Notes: a model not told the origin generated them from the sequence alone. 34,772 nt of DNA from Comamonas sp. (GCF_009360615.1 NZ_SPEY01000064.1:1-34772), one strand, 5' to 3'; shown: positions 7,146-15,146, counted from the stretch's first letter. Numbers and translations: made by a program.

Positions 7146-8051
7146 TCACGGCCCCTTGGTAAACGCGTCGGCCTGCACCAGGTCGGCCCAGGCTCCGGCC
7201 TTGGCCTGCGGTGCCCGCAGCAGGTAGTTGGGGTCATAGGTCACCACGGTGGGCACGCCCGCAATGCGGTGCGGTTCGGCCCGCAGCCGGCCCAGCGCAT
7301 CATGGCGGCCCAGCACGGCGCGTGCACTGGCCAGGCCCAGAACCAGTACGCAGTCGGGACGCAGTTCGCGCAGCAGCGCCTCCAGAGCGGGCTGCAGCGG
7401 GGCAGCATGGCGGAGATCGGCATCGGGCGACGCACGGTGCAGTGCGGCGCTGAAGACGCGCGGTTTTTCCTGCAGTCCGAGGGCACGCAGCATATTGTCC
7501 AGCAGCTTGGCGGCATCGCCCTGCAGCGCCGTCTGGGCGCTGTCGGCCGCCGGTCTTTGCGCCGGGCTCAGCAGGGGCGGGTTGGCGGCAGGCTCCAGCA
7601 AGATCAGCCACCCGCCTTGCTCGGCGCCCTGCACATGCTGCGGCGCATGGGGATAGACCAGCTGGGCGGGGCTGATGGTCCAGCCCAGGCCGGGCTCGCC
7701 GGCCGGGCCCGCGGCGGGTTGCTGCACAAACGGGCGAGGCTCGTGTGCCCGGTGGCCGGACAGATTCTGGGGCGGCGGACTGGCAGGTCTGGCGGTCTGG
7801 GCGGGTGGCTGAACCGGTGCAGGCGCTGCCTCGGCTGCGGGCGCAGCGGTCTGCGCCACGGGTGGGCTTGCGGGCGCAGGCGGCGCCACGCGCATTGCCG
7901 GTGCCGCGACGGGCAAGGGCTCGGCGACCGGTGACGGTGCGCCGGCAGTGACTGCATCCACTGCCGCGGGTTCCACGGGCGCGGGCAACCAGACGGTGAT
8001 GCCCATGGCTTCCAGCATGGCCCGCTGGCGGGCGTCCAGGTTCAGGGCCAT
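7146..8051 (-). CDS. Degenerate uracil-DNA glycosylase-like protein with Pro/Ala-rich linker
   Basis: This 301-aa protein has three parts. Residues 1-22 form a short N-terminal segment, about 23-120 are a linker very rich in proline and alanine, and about 127-301 form a domain recognisable as the uracil-DNA glycosylase fold. Family landmarks are the helix AAKLLDNMLRALGL (180-193), the strand-turn VLVLGLASARAVLG (235-248) and TYDPNYLLR (271-279), which stands where active family-4 enzymes have a His-Pro-Ser/Ala motif. The catalytic GEAPG motif is replaced by LLEPAAN (151-157), the CRPPxNR region by SPDADLRH (208-215), and C234 is the only cysteine, so the 4Fe-4S cluster of family 4 cannot form. 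Its start overlaps the end of rimI by ten bases, so it is co-translated with rimI and tsaB. It is probably not a glycosylase. Role unknown. Confidence 0.75.
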   Translation of the reverse strand: MALNLDARQRAMLEAMGITVWLPAPVEPAAVDAVTAGAPSPVAEPLPVAAPAMRVAPPAPASPPVAQTAAPAAEAAPAPVQPPAQTARPASPPPQNLSGHRAHEPRPFVQQPAAGPAGEPGLGWTISPAQLVYPHAPQHVQGAEQGGWLILLEPAANPPLLSPAQRPAADSAQTALQGDAAKLLDNMLRALGLQEKPRVFSAALHRASPDADLRHAAPLQPALEALLRELRPDCVLVLGLASARAVLGRHDALGRLRAEPHRIAGVPTVVTYDPNYLLRAPQAKAGAWADLVQADAFTKGP

Positions 8052-8554
8052 AGTTTCAGACTCATGAGTACCGCATGTTCGCGCGGGCCGTTGGGATTGG
8101 GATAGTAGTTCTTGCGCAGGCCGACTTCGGCAAAGCCATGCCTGAGATAGACCTCGCGGGCGCGGGCATTGCTTTCGCGCACTTCCAGCCAGATCCATTG
8201 GGCATTCTGCTGCCGCGACCACAGCGCCAGCGCATCCAGCAGCACGCGCGCCCAGCCCTGGCGCTGGCAGGCCGGATTGACGGTGATATTGAGCAAATGA
8301 ACCTCGTCCAGCGCCTGCATGGCGACAAAGTAGCCCAGCAACTGGTGGTTGGCATCGACCAGCAACTGTATCTGGTAGCCGGCCACCATCGCGTCCTGGA
8401 AGTTGCCGCGTGTCCAGGGATGGACATAGGCTTGCTCCTCGATCGGCAGCAGGGTGTCGAGCCAGAGCGCAGACAGCGGCTCGAAATGCACCAGAGATGC
8501 CGCATCCTGGGTGCTGGCGCCGGTGGCGTGTGTGGAGCTGCTGGGCAATGTCAT
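8042..8554 (-). CDS. rimI: Ribosomal protein S18 alanine N-acetyltransferase RimI
   Basis: This GNAT-fold enzyme of 170 aa transfers acetyl from acetyl-CoA to an N-terminal alanine, classically that of ribosomal protein S18. The acetyl-CoA loop is seen in VNPACQRQGWARVLL (Q/R-x-x-G-x-A pattern), after the beta strand HLLNITV. The C-terminal part has YLRHGFAEVGLRKNYYP, with the conserved tyrosine region of RimI, and then HAVLMSL. About 24 residues precede the fold, slightly more than usual. The start at 8554 lies eight bases after the tsaB stop, with only a weak ribosome binding site, so translation probably depends on coupling. It overlaps the next gene by ten bases. Pairing with tsaB is common in bacteria. 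Confidence 0.9.
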   Translation of the reverse strand: MTLPSSSTHATGASTQDAASLVHFEPLSALWLDTLLPIEEQAYVHPWTRGNFQDAMVAGYQIQLLVDANHQLLGYFVAMQALDEVHLLNITVNPACQRQGWARVLLDALALWSRQQNAQWIWLEVRESNARAREVYLRHGFAEVGLRKNYYPNPNGPREHAVLMSLKLWP

Positions 8555-8561
8555 GGGGTGA

Positions 8562-9269
8562 TCATCGGGAGGCAATGTCGGAGGCGGCGGCCGAGGCGGC
8601 CTTCTCGGCTTCGCGCTCGGCCGTGGTTTTGGCCACTTTATCGCGGATATAGCGCGGCAGCGCCTCTTCGGCCGGCACCGCGCAGCCTTTTGCCAACAGT
8701 GCCGGTGCCAGGCGCAGCATGGCCGTGGCCGTGGGCATGGCGTGCACATGGCGGGCTGCAGGGGCCAGCAGCTCGGGGTAGACGGGCTGGGCGTTGCCTG
8801 CCACGGCATGGCCGGCTGCCGGCCGCAGGGCCTCGGGGGCACACAGGCCGAAGTCATCGGGCTCGATCCACCGGCCGCCCTCGTGGCGGAACGCGGCGTG
8901 ATAGACCTCGTTCATGCGTGCGTCGAGTACGGCCTCGACCTCGGTGCAGCCGTGCAGGTGACGGGCCTCTTCGGCCACTGTGAGCAGGGAGTCCACGGGC
9001 AGCACGGGAACCTTGGCGGCAAAGGCCAGGCCCTGGGTGATGGCGCAGGCCGTGCGCAGGCCCGTGAAGGAGCCGGGGCCACGCCCGAAGGCAATCGCGT
9101 CGAGCTGCGAGAAGCCCAGGCCCGCGTCTTTCATGAGCTGGCGGATGGCCGGCAGCAACTGGGCCGACGACTGCTGCGCGCCGGGCCCGCTGTGCTGCCA
9201 GATGGCATCGCCACGCTGGACGGCAACAAACAGGGTATCGGTACTGGTATCGATGGCGAGAAGATTCAT
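8562..9269 (-). CDS. tsaB: tRNA threonylcarbamoyladenosine biosynthesis protein TsaB
   Basis: This 235-aa protein is the scaffold partner of TsaD in the complex that moves the threonylcarbamoyl group onto A37 of ANN-decoding tRNAs (t6A). It is an ASKHA-fold, YeaZ-type protein. The N-terminus MNLLAIDTSTDTLFVAV forms the first beta hairpin, and GPGSFTGLRT is the family signature. Length fits the family (about 230). The frame is open upstream for 130 codons, but family similarity begins at the ATG at 9269. It is first in the tsaB-rimI-UDG-like unit and divergent from dacB. The window also carries sua5, which makes the threonylcarbamoyl-adenylate used by this complex. Confidence 0.93.
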   Translation of the reverse strand: MNLLAIDTSTDTLFVAVQRGDAIWQHSGPGAQQSSAQLLPAIRQLMKDAGLGFSQLDAIAFGRGPGSFTGLRTACAITQGLAFAAKVPVLPVDSLLTVAEEARHLHGCTEVEAVLDARMNEVYHAAFRHEGGRWIEPDDFGLCAPEALRPAAGHAVAGNAQPVYPELLAPAARHVHAMPTATAMLRLAPALLAKGCAVPAEEALPRYIRDKVAKTTAEREAEKAASAAASDIASR

Positions 9270-9431
9270 GTTCGGCAGGGCGTCAGCCGCAGGAGGGCTG
9301 GAGCGCAATACGGCTGCACAGGGCAGCAAGGGACGGCAGCGTAGCCCTGCATTATCGGTTGCCGGCCGCCAGCGTGCCGCAGGCGCTGCCAATGCCCGGC
9401 ATGGGTGCAGCCCGGCGTAGACTCTGGCCCC

Positions 9432-10880
9432 ATGCCGAAGACTCCCTTCTTTTTTCGCAAGACCCTGAGCGCGCTGGGCGCATCGTTGCTGGCGCTGCTG
9501 GTCCAGCCCGCGCTGGCGCAGTCCCAGCCAGCCGACACCCGCATTCCCGCCGCCGTGGATGCGGCGCTGCAACGCGCCAGGATTCCGCGCGATGCCGTAT
9601 CGATGCTGGTGATGAATGTGGATGGCAGATCGCCACCGGCCCTGGCCTGGCGCACGCACCAGGCCATGAATCCGGCCTCGGTCATGAAGCTGGTCACCAC
9701 CTATGCGGCGCTCGACCAGCTAGGCCCGGCCTTTGTCTGGCGTACGCCCGTCTATCTGGGCGGCCCGGTGGTCGAAGGCGCGTTGCGTGGCAACCTCTAC
9801 ATCCAGGGGCAGGGGGACCCCAAGCTGGTGCTGGAGCGCCTGTGGCTGATGCTGCGCCGCCTGCAAGGCATGGGTGTCAAGGTCATCGTGGGCGACATCG
9901 TGCTGGACCGCAACGCCTTCCAGCTGCCCGCGCACGATGCGGCGGTTTTCGACAATGAGCCCTGGCGGCCCTACAACGCCTCGCCCGATGCGCTGCTGAT
10001 CAACTACAAGGCGGTGGCGCTGAATATTGCTCCTGATACGGGAGCGGGAGTCGCCCGTATTCAATACGATCCTCCTATGTTTGGCATGGATAATCAGCAA
10101 ACGGTTGCCCTGTCTGCTCCCAATACCGATTGCGGCGACTGGCGCAGCAAGATGCAGCTGGACATGAGCCATCCGCAGCGCATCGCCTTCAACGGCAGCT
10201 ATCCGGCAAGCTGTGGCGAAAAGAGCTGGTCCATCGCACCGGCGCAGCCCGAGCGCTTTGCGGCCAAGGCCATAGAGGGCATGTGGCGCGAGCTGGGTGG
10301 CAAGCTCACTGGCGCCGTGCGCGACGGCAGCGTGCCCCAGGGCCTGCAGCCGGCGTTCCAGCTGGAGTCGCCGGCGCTGTCCGAAGTGGTACGCGACATC
10401 AACAAATACAGCAACAACATCATGGCCCAGCATGTGCTGCTCACCCTGGGCATGCAGCGCACCGGTGTGGCCAGCTTCGACTCCGCCAGGCAGTCGCTGG
10501 CCCAGTGGTGGGCCGCACGCTGGGGCAATGCCGAGCAGCCCGTGGTGGACAACGGTGCCGGGCTGAGCCGCAATGCCAGCATCACGGCCAGCGGACTGGG
10601 GCAGATGCTGCAGAACGCCTGGGTCTCGCCCGTGATGCCGGAATTCGTTTCCTCCATGCCCATCGTGGGCGTGGACGGGACGTTGCGCCGCAGCAAGAGC
10701 CGGTTTGCAGGCGCGGCCCATCTCAAGACCGGCAGCTTGCGCGACGCGGCCGCACTGGCCGGCTATGTCGACGGTGCCAGCGGCCAGCGCTTTGTGCTGG
10801 TGGCCATGGCCAACCATGCCAATGCGGCGGCGGCACGCACGGCCTGGGATGCGCTGGTGGACTGGACGGCAGCTCAGTAG
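9432..10880 (+). CDS. dacB: D-alanyl-D-alanine carboxypeptidase/endopeptidase DacB (PBP4, family S13)
   Basis: This periplasmic low-molecular-mass penicillin-binding protein of 482 aa trims or cuts peptidoglycan cross-links. The signal peptide (MPKTPFFFRK start, cut near QPALAQ, residues 25-30) is well formed from the ATG at 9432. An in-frame ATG nine codons upstream would add a poor N-terminus. Catalytic motifs are S83-x-x-K86 (ASVMK), S327-N-N329 (KYSNN) and K432-T-G434 (LKTGS). The large insertion between the first two motifs is typical of PBP4. A stretch at about 10021-10120 inside that insertion uses AT-richer codons than its surroundings and holds a small inverted repeat. A TAGACT box ends nine bases before the ATG, suggesting a very short leader. 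A good intrinsic terminator follows. Confidence 0.94.
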   Translation: MPKTPFFFRKTLSALGASLLALLVQPALAQSQPADTRIPAAVDAALQRARIPRDAVSMLVMNVDGRSPPALAWRTHQAMNPASVMKLVTTYAALDQLGPAFVWRTPVYLGGPVVEGALRGNLYIQGQGDPKLVLERLWLMLRRLQGMGVKVIVGDIVLDRNAFQLPAHDAAVFDNEPWRPYNASPDALLINYKAVALNIAPDTGAGVARIQYDPPMFGMDNQQTVALSAPNTDCGDWRSKMQLDMSHPQRIAFNGSYPASCGEKSWSIAPAQPERFAAKAIEGMWRELGGKLTGAVRDGSVPQGLQPAFQLESPALSEVVRDINKYSNNIMAQHVLLTLGMQRTGVASFDSARQSLAQWWAARWGNAEQPVVDNGAGLSRNASITASGLGQMLQNAWVSPVMPEFVSSMPIVGVDGTLRRSKSRFAGAAHLKTGSLRDAAALAGYVDGASGQRFVLVAMANHANAAAARTAWDALVDWTAAQ

Positions 10881-10926
10881 CCATCCGCGCGCGGCCGCGC
10901 TGTCGCCGCACCTTGCCTGTCGCGAC

Positions 10927-10951
10927 AAACCGGACCCTCGTCCGGTTTTTT
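10927..10951 (+). terminator. Rho-independent terminator after dacB
   Basis: AAACCGGAC at 10927-10935 pairs with GTCCGGTTT at 10940-10948 around a four-base loop, and the T run extends to 10951. It stands 46 bases after the dacB stop and separates dacB from the esterase gene. Confidence 0.85.
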
Positions 10952-11093
10952 GTTGCGTGACACGGCGATGACCGGGTGATTCTGCGTTGGATTTTTGTCC
11001 GACCATCGGTAATTGCCCGATAACAGCGCCTCGATGAGTGTCGCTAGGATGACGCTGAGGAAAAAAGCACGACCGTGCGATTCACAACACCTC

Positions 11094-11098
11094 AGGAG
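11094..11098 (+). promoter_or_regulatory. Ribosome binding site selecting a TTG start
   Basis: AGGAG lies nine bases before the TTG at 11108. The only other candidate, a GTG at 11075, lacks a comparable site, and starting there would put eleven polar residues before the lipoprotein signal. The site therefore supports TTG as the true start of the esterase. Confidence 0.65.
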
Positions 11099-11107
11099 AA
11101 CATCATC

Positions 11108-12298
11108 TTGACAAGCAAACTCAAACTCTTGGCGGCTGCAATGGCAACGGTGGGCCTGCTGGCGGCCTGCGGCGGCGGAGGTGGTGCCGACACCACTCCC
11201 AAGGCCAAGGTCACTTCGGTCAAGGTCATGGGCGACAGCCTCTCGGACAGCGGCACGTTCGGGTACAAGTTCACCGTACAGGGCAACGATCCGACCACCG
11301 GCAAGCCGTATCTGGTCTGGCCCGAGCGCATCGCCGATCTCTACAGCACCTCGCTGTGCCCGCATTACAAGCCCACCAGCCAGACCACGTTCGTGACCGC
11401 CAGCGCCGGCTGCACCAACTACGCCATCGGGGGCGCGCAGATCAACTATGTCGATGCCTCCGGTCAGGTGGTGAACTCGCCCGTCTCCGTGCTGCAGCAG
11501 ATCAAGGATGCGGGTGCGGCGGGCGTGTCCGCCAACGATCTGATCCTCATTGACGGAGGTGCCAATGATGCGGCCGCGCTGATCACGGCCGTTCTGACCT
11601 ATCAGTCGGCGGCCGCAACCTATGCCGTGACGGGGTCGCCCGCCGACGGTGCCAAGGCCCAGGCGGCGCAGAAGTACCTGCAGGCCTTCCTGGCTTCCAA
11701 GATCGATACGGCAACGCTGACCGGACTGCTGGCCCAGGGCACGGACGGGATCGTCAAGGCCGGTGGCCTGTACATGCAGACACTGGCCCGGAATCTGGCG
11801 GCCAGCATGCAGTCGGAGCTGCTGGCCAAGGGAGCTACGCGCATCGCCGTGCTGAACATCCCGGCCATCCAGATGACCCCCAGGTTCACCACGGTGCTGG
11901 CCCAGATTGCCCGGGCCCAGGGCACGGCCGCCTCCAAGCAGGCGGAAGCCTTGCTCGACGGCTGGGTGAACGCATTCAACGCCACCCTGAAAGCCGCTGC
12001 GGGCAATGACAGCCGCATTGCCGTGGTGGACTTCTATACCGAGTTCAAGAGCCAGATCTCCGACCCTGCGGCCTACAAGTTCACCAATGCCACGGTGGCG
12101 GCCTGCTCCAAGATCGGTACCGACGAACTGTCCGCGTGCAGCGCCGACAAGCTGTCCGCGAATATTCCGCAGGGTGAAACCAGCCCCGACTGGTGGAAGA
12201 GCTATGTCTTCGCCAACAGCTTCCATCCCACTCCTTACGGATACCAGCAGATGGGCCAGTTGGTGTCGCGTTCGCTGGCACAGGCCGGCTGGCTGTAA
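11108..12298 (+). CDS. GDSL/SGNH-family esterase lipoprotein
   Basis: This is a secreted, lipid-anchored hydrolase of 396 aa. Starting at the TTG, the N-terminus MTSKLKLLAAAM leads to a lipobox with C21 (L-A-A-C), followed by a run of glycines as an outer-membrane linker. The SGNH blocks are visible: block I GDSLSDSG with the nucleophile serine, block II glycine in NYAIGGAQ, block III GGAND, and block V SFHPTPYGYQQ with the catalytic Asp/His region. The fold matches lipase/esterase proteins that act on ester substrates at the cell surface. It is followed after 33 bases by an OmpW gene and is probably co-transcribed with it. Its natural substrate is unknown. Confidence 0.9.
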   Translation: MTSKLKLLAAAMATVGLLAACGGGGGADTTPKAKVTSVKVMGDSLSDSGTFGYKFTVQGNDPTTGKPYLVWPERIADLYSTSLCPHYKPTSQTTFVTASAGCTNYAIGGAQINYVDASGQVVNSPVSVLQQIKDAGAAGVSANDLILIDGGANDAAALITAVLTYQSAAATYAVTGSPADGAKAQAAQKYLQAFLASKIDTATLTGLLAQGTDGIVKAGGLYMQTLARNLAASMQSELLAKGATRIAVLNIPAIQMTPRFTTVLAQIARAQGTAASKQAEALLDGWVNAFNATLKAAAGNDSRIAVVDFYTEFKSQISDPAAYKFTNATVAACSKIGTDELSACSADKLSANIPQGETSPDWWKSYVFANSFHPTPYGYQQMGQLVSRSLAQAGWL

Positions 12299-12331
12299 GC
12301 CCGTCCGCAGAAAGAATCAGGAGACATGACC

Positions 12332-13003
12332 ATGAAGAAACACATGCGGATTTCTGCCGCCGCCCTGGCCCTGACGGCCTGTGGCCTGGCCGGCGCCCAG
12401 TCGGCGGGAACCTGGTCGGCACGCGTGGGCATCACCCACCTGTCGCCCGACGTGAGCAGCGGCAATCTGTCGGCGCCATCCTTTCCCAACACCAAGGTCG
12501 ATGCGGGCAGCAACACCCAGCTGGGCGGCGGCATCACCTACATGCTGACCGACAATCTGGCGCTGGACGTGCCTCTGGCGACCCCCTTCAAGCATGACCT
12601 CTCGGGAGCCGGCGCGATTGCCGGTGTGGGCAAGCTGGGAAGCACCAAGGCCATTCCGGCCACACTGATGCTGCAGTACCGCTTCAACGAGGCCAAGGCT
12701 GCGTTCCGACCCTATGTGGGAGCCGGTGTCACCTATGCCCATTTCTATGGCGAAAAGACCACGGCCACGCTCAATGGACTGAGCGGCGGCACGCTGGCCA
12801 ATCCGACCACGGCCGAGCTCGACGACAAATTCGGCGCATTGGCCCAGCTGGGTTTCATCTACCAGTTCAACGAGCGCTGGTTCGTGGATGCGTCCTACGC
12901 CAAGAGCTTTCTGAAGACCAAGATCCACCTGTCCTCGGGCCAGAGCATCAGCGTCAGGCTCAATCCCGATGTGTTCAACCTGGCCATCGGCTACCGCTTC
13001 TGA
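12332..13003 (+). CDS. ompW: OmpW-family outer-membrane protein
   Basis: This is an eight-stranded beta-barrel channel for small hydrophobic molecules, 223 aa. The signal peptide runs to a likely AGA/QS cut near residue 22. The mature part opens with AGTWSARVGITHLSPD and carries ITYMLTDNLALDVPLATPFK and RPYVGAGVTYAHFY, which are hallmark OmpW stretches, and ends in YRF for outer-membrane insertion. I chose the ATG at 12332 rather than the one at 12326 because AGGAG at 12319-12323 is eight bases from the former and only two from the latter. It follows the GDSL esterase by 33 bases. A bidirectional terminator stands just after it. Confidence 0.93.
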   Translation: MKKHMRISAAALALTACGLAGAQSAGTWSARVGITHLSPDVSSGNLSAPSFPNTKVDAGSNTQLGGGITYMLTDNLALDVPLATPFKHDLSGAGAIAGVGKLGSTKAIPATLMLQYRFNEAKAAFRPYVGAGVTYAHFYGEKTTATLNGLSGGTLANPTTAELDDKFGALAQLGFIYQFNERWFVDASYAKSFLKTKIHLSSGQSISVRLNPDVFNLAIGYRF

Positions 13004-13022
13004 GGCGGTGCAGCCTGCATCG

Positions 13023-13051
13023 AAAAATCCGGGCGGGTCCCGGATTTTTTT
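13023..13051. terminator. Bidirectional rho-independent terminator
   Basis: AAAAATCCGGG at 13023-13033 pairs with CCCGGATTTTT at 13039-13049 around a five-base loop. It has T tails on both strands and sits in the 58-base gap between convergent ompW and the flavin monooxygenase gene, so it can stop transcription from both sides. Confidence 0.9.
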
Positions 13052-13061
13052 GTCATCTCCT

Positions 13062-14228
13062 TCAGTTGTAGTGTTGCGCCGAGGGCGCTTCGCCATGCAC
13101 GGCCCAGCGGCCCAGGGCCTGGAGCTTGTAGTCCAGCGGGTCGTGCAGTGTATGGGTACGCACATTGCGCCAGAAGCGGTCGAAGCCGAGGTCGGCATGG
13201 GTGCCGCGCGATCCGACCACATCGAACATTTCCTGGGTCGCGAACAGGGTGCAGCGATGCGCCATGACCTTGGCTTCGAAGACGGCAATGGCCACCTCGG
13301 CGCGTTCCGCAGCGCTCAGTGACGGGCCGCGTTCCCAGGCTTTTTGCAGGCGCTCTGCCGCGTGATCGGCCATCAGGGCCGCTCCTGAAATCTGGGCCTG
13401 CATTTCGCCCATGCGGCGCAGCAGGTAGGGGTCGTCGGTGGCTCGCTCCACGGACGACCCCAGCCAGGGCCGGCCGTGTTCTCGCACATAGTCGCGTGCC
13501 TGGCGGCGCGCTCCCTGGGCCACGCCGACAAAAAGATTGACCAGCACCAGCTGCGCCAGGCAGTTGCGCAGGGTATGAAAAGCCGTGACATCGGCGTGCT
13601 CGTCGCGCATGACGGCGCTGGCGGGAAGCTGTACGCGATTGAACTGCACCGAGCCGCTATCGGTCTGGCGCTGGCCCATGGGGTTCCAGTCATCCTTGAC
13701 GGCAATGCCCGGCGAGGCGGTTTCAAGCAGGCCCAGAACGGGCTGCGCGTGCCCGGCCACGCAGGCCGACACCGTCAGGTAGTGAGATCCGCGGGTGCCC
13801 GAGCAAAAGCCTTTCAGGCCGTCGAGCACATAGCCGCCGGCCAGCTCCGAGCGTTGGGGCAGGGCCTGCAGACGCGTGTCGCGAGGGTTCAGTGCATTGC
13901 CCCACCAGCCGTTCTCATCGATGGTACGGCGCAGCCAGAGTCGCTGCTGCTGGCGCGAGCCATAGATCAGCACGGTGGCGATCTGTAGCTGGTGAAACGC
14001 CAGCACATGTGCCAGTGCGCTGTCGACGGTCGCCAGGGCACGGACATGGCGGTAGATGTCGGGCCAGCCCAGCGCGTCGCCACCATGCTCGCGCGGAATC
14101 GCCAGGCGCAGCAGGCCGGCATCGCGCAGCATGGCTTTTTCTGCAGCGGCATGGCCGCCCTGGCGGTCGCGCGCGACGGCGGTTTTTTCCAGGGCGCCAA
14201 GGACATCGTTGAAGTGACTGGAGAACAT
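13062..14228 (-). CDS. SfnB/DszC-like FMNH2-dependent monooxygenase (acyl-CoA dehydrogenase fold)
   Basis: This 388-aa protein has the acyl-CoA dehydrogenase fold. Its features are closest to the oxygen-activating branch (SfnB, DszC) used in sulfur acquisition: an N-terminal helical domain with PREHGGDALGWPD, the middle strand region with LKGFCSGTRGSHY, and the C-terminal RTHTLHDPLDYK motif, which is characteristic of DszC/SfnB-type enzymes. The base catalyst of true acyl-CoA dehydrogenases is not evident. It is last in an operon with SsuABC-like transport genes, so I infer that it oxygenates an imported organosulfur compound to release sulfite. Such enzymes need reduced flavin from a separate reductase, and none is encoded here. 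The ribosome binding site is weak. The gap to the previous gene is 36 bases. Confidence 0.82.
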   Translation of the reverse strand: MFSSHFNDVLGALEKTAVARDRQGGHAAAEKAMLRDAGLLRLAIPREHGGDALGWPDIYRHVRALATVDSALAHVLAFHQLQIATVLIYGSRQQQRLWLRRTIDENGWWGNALNPRDTRLQALPQRSELAGGYVLDGLKGFCSGTRGSHYLTVSACVAGHAQPVLGLLETASPGIAVKDDWNPMGQRQTDSGSVQFNRVQLPASAVMRDEHADVTAFHTLRNCLAQLVLVNLFVGVAQGARRQARDYVREHGRPWLGSSVERATDDPYLLRRMGEMQAQISGAALMADHAAERLQKAWERGPSLSAAERAEVAIAVFEAKVMAHRCTLFATQEMFDVVGSRGTHADLGFDRFWRNVRTHTLHDPLDYKLQALGRWAVHGEAPSAQHYN

Positions 14229-14264
14229 GGTGAGGAAGATGGTGAGCAGAAAGGAGGCGGACGT

Positions 14265-15146
14265 TCAGTGGCAGATGGCTCCGTCTTCCAGCAACGTAGC
14301 TTCCAGGGCAATCGTGCTGACGCGGTTGTCCTGTGCGCGTTGCTGCAGACCGCTGCGCTGCCACCGCTGGACGGCGTTCCGCAGCCAGCGTGCCGACTGC
14401 GCGTCGGCCCGGCTCAGGCGGATATGGGCTTGATCCGATATGCGAAAGCGGCTGCCAAGAGGCGCATAGAAGCGCCAGCTGTCCTGTTGCAGCAGGCGTG
14501 CGATGACCTCGGGCGACTCGGCCAGAACATGGCACCTTCCAGCCAGGAAATCGCTGACCGCGTGAATGCTGGAGGGGGCGAACAGAGGGTGCAGGCCCTG
14601 GGCCTGCAATGTGCGCGCAGAGGCCTGTCCCCTGGCGACGCAGGCCGTGGGCTGAGGAGCGTTCTTCTGCGCCACATGCGGCAGCCAGGAGGCCCAGTGC
14701 CCGGGGGCATGGCGGCTCCAGCGGGAGGCCTGCTGCTTGAGTACCAGCAGCTGCAGGGTCTGCGGCATGTAGCTGCCGCCGGTCTGCCGATCAGGTTCGG
14801 ACGGCCCGTCCAGTGACGACATGCCTTCAAGCACCAGGTCGGCATCGCTTTCGGGGGTGATGCTGACGCGAGTGCCCAGTTCCCTGCCCAGCCAGTCTGC
14901 CAGCGCACGGTCGTAGACATCGGACTCTGGCGGCAAGGGGTGGCCGGGCAGGGATGGGCGTGCATAGCTGCGCAGGGCCACATGGAGCACGCCATTGAGC
15001 CGGGCCTGCTGCAGCACCGGGCCGGCTGCCTCCACGCCCCCGAGCCCCGGCAGTGCCGGCCACAGAACGCCGGCCCCTGCGGCTGCGGCCGCGAGTGCGG
15101 TGCAGGCCAGGGCCAGGCGTCTCCAGGATGCAGTGGCGCTACTCAT
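14265..15146 (-). CDS. Divergent family-3 periplasmic binding-protein-like protein
   Basis: This 293-aa protein has one N-terminal hydrophobic segment (residues about 10-30, alanine-rich) that may be a signal peptide or a membrane anchor. The rest shows the outline of an extracellular solute-binding protein of family 3: ARLNGVLHVALRSYARPSLPG, where these receptors have their first strand; then a Y-D-R-A-L-A-D-W-L-G-x-x-L-G helix; DADLVLEG; and, in the second lobe, SIHAVSDFLAGRCHVLAE, resembling the AxxxLxxGxxDA region. Ligand-contacting residues of amino-acid receptors are not conserved. Its start overlaps the permease gene by eight bases, so it is co-translated with the transporter. It may be a second receptor, a sensor or an accessory lipid-free anchor. 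Family assignment is moderate. Confidence 0.65.
   Translation of the reverse strand: MSSATASWRRLALACTALAAAAAGAGVLWPALPGLGGVEAAGPVLQQARLNGVLHVALRSYARPSLPGHPLPPESDVYDRALADWLGRELGTRVSITPESDADLVLEGMSSLDGPSEPDRQTGGSYMPQTLQLLVLKQQASRWSRHAPGHWASWLPHVAQKNAPQPTACVARGQASARTLQAQGLHPLFAPSSIHAVSDFLAGRCHVLAESPEVIARLLQQDSWRFYAPLGSRFRISDQAHIRLSRADAQSARWLRNAVQRWQRSGLQQRAQDNRVSTIALEATLLEDGAICH

Noticed and set aside
9720..12226. Long - strand frames across dacB and the GDSL esterase
   Set aside because: They run through a clear intrinsic terminator and through two genes with complete catalytic motifs, so they are codon-bias artefacts.
12332..12400. OmpW as a lipoprotein because of Cys17 in its signal peptide
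   Set aside because: The cysteine follows LTA, but the AGA/QS cut site and the OmpW barrel beginning right after it fit signal peptidase I much better.
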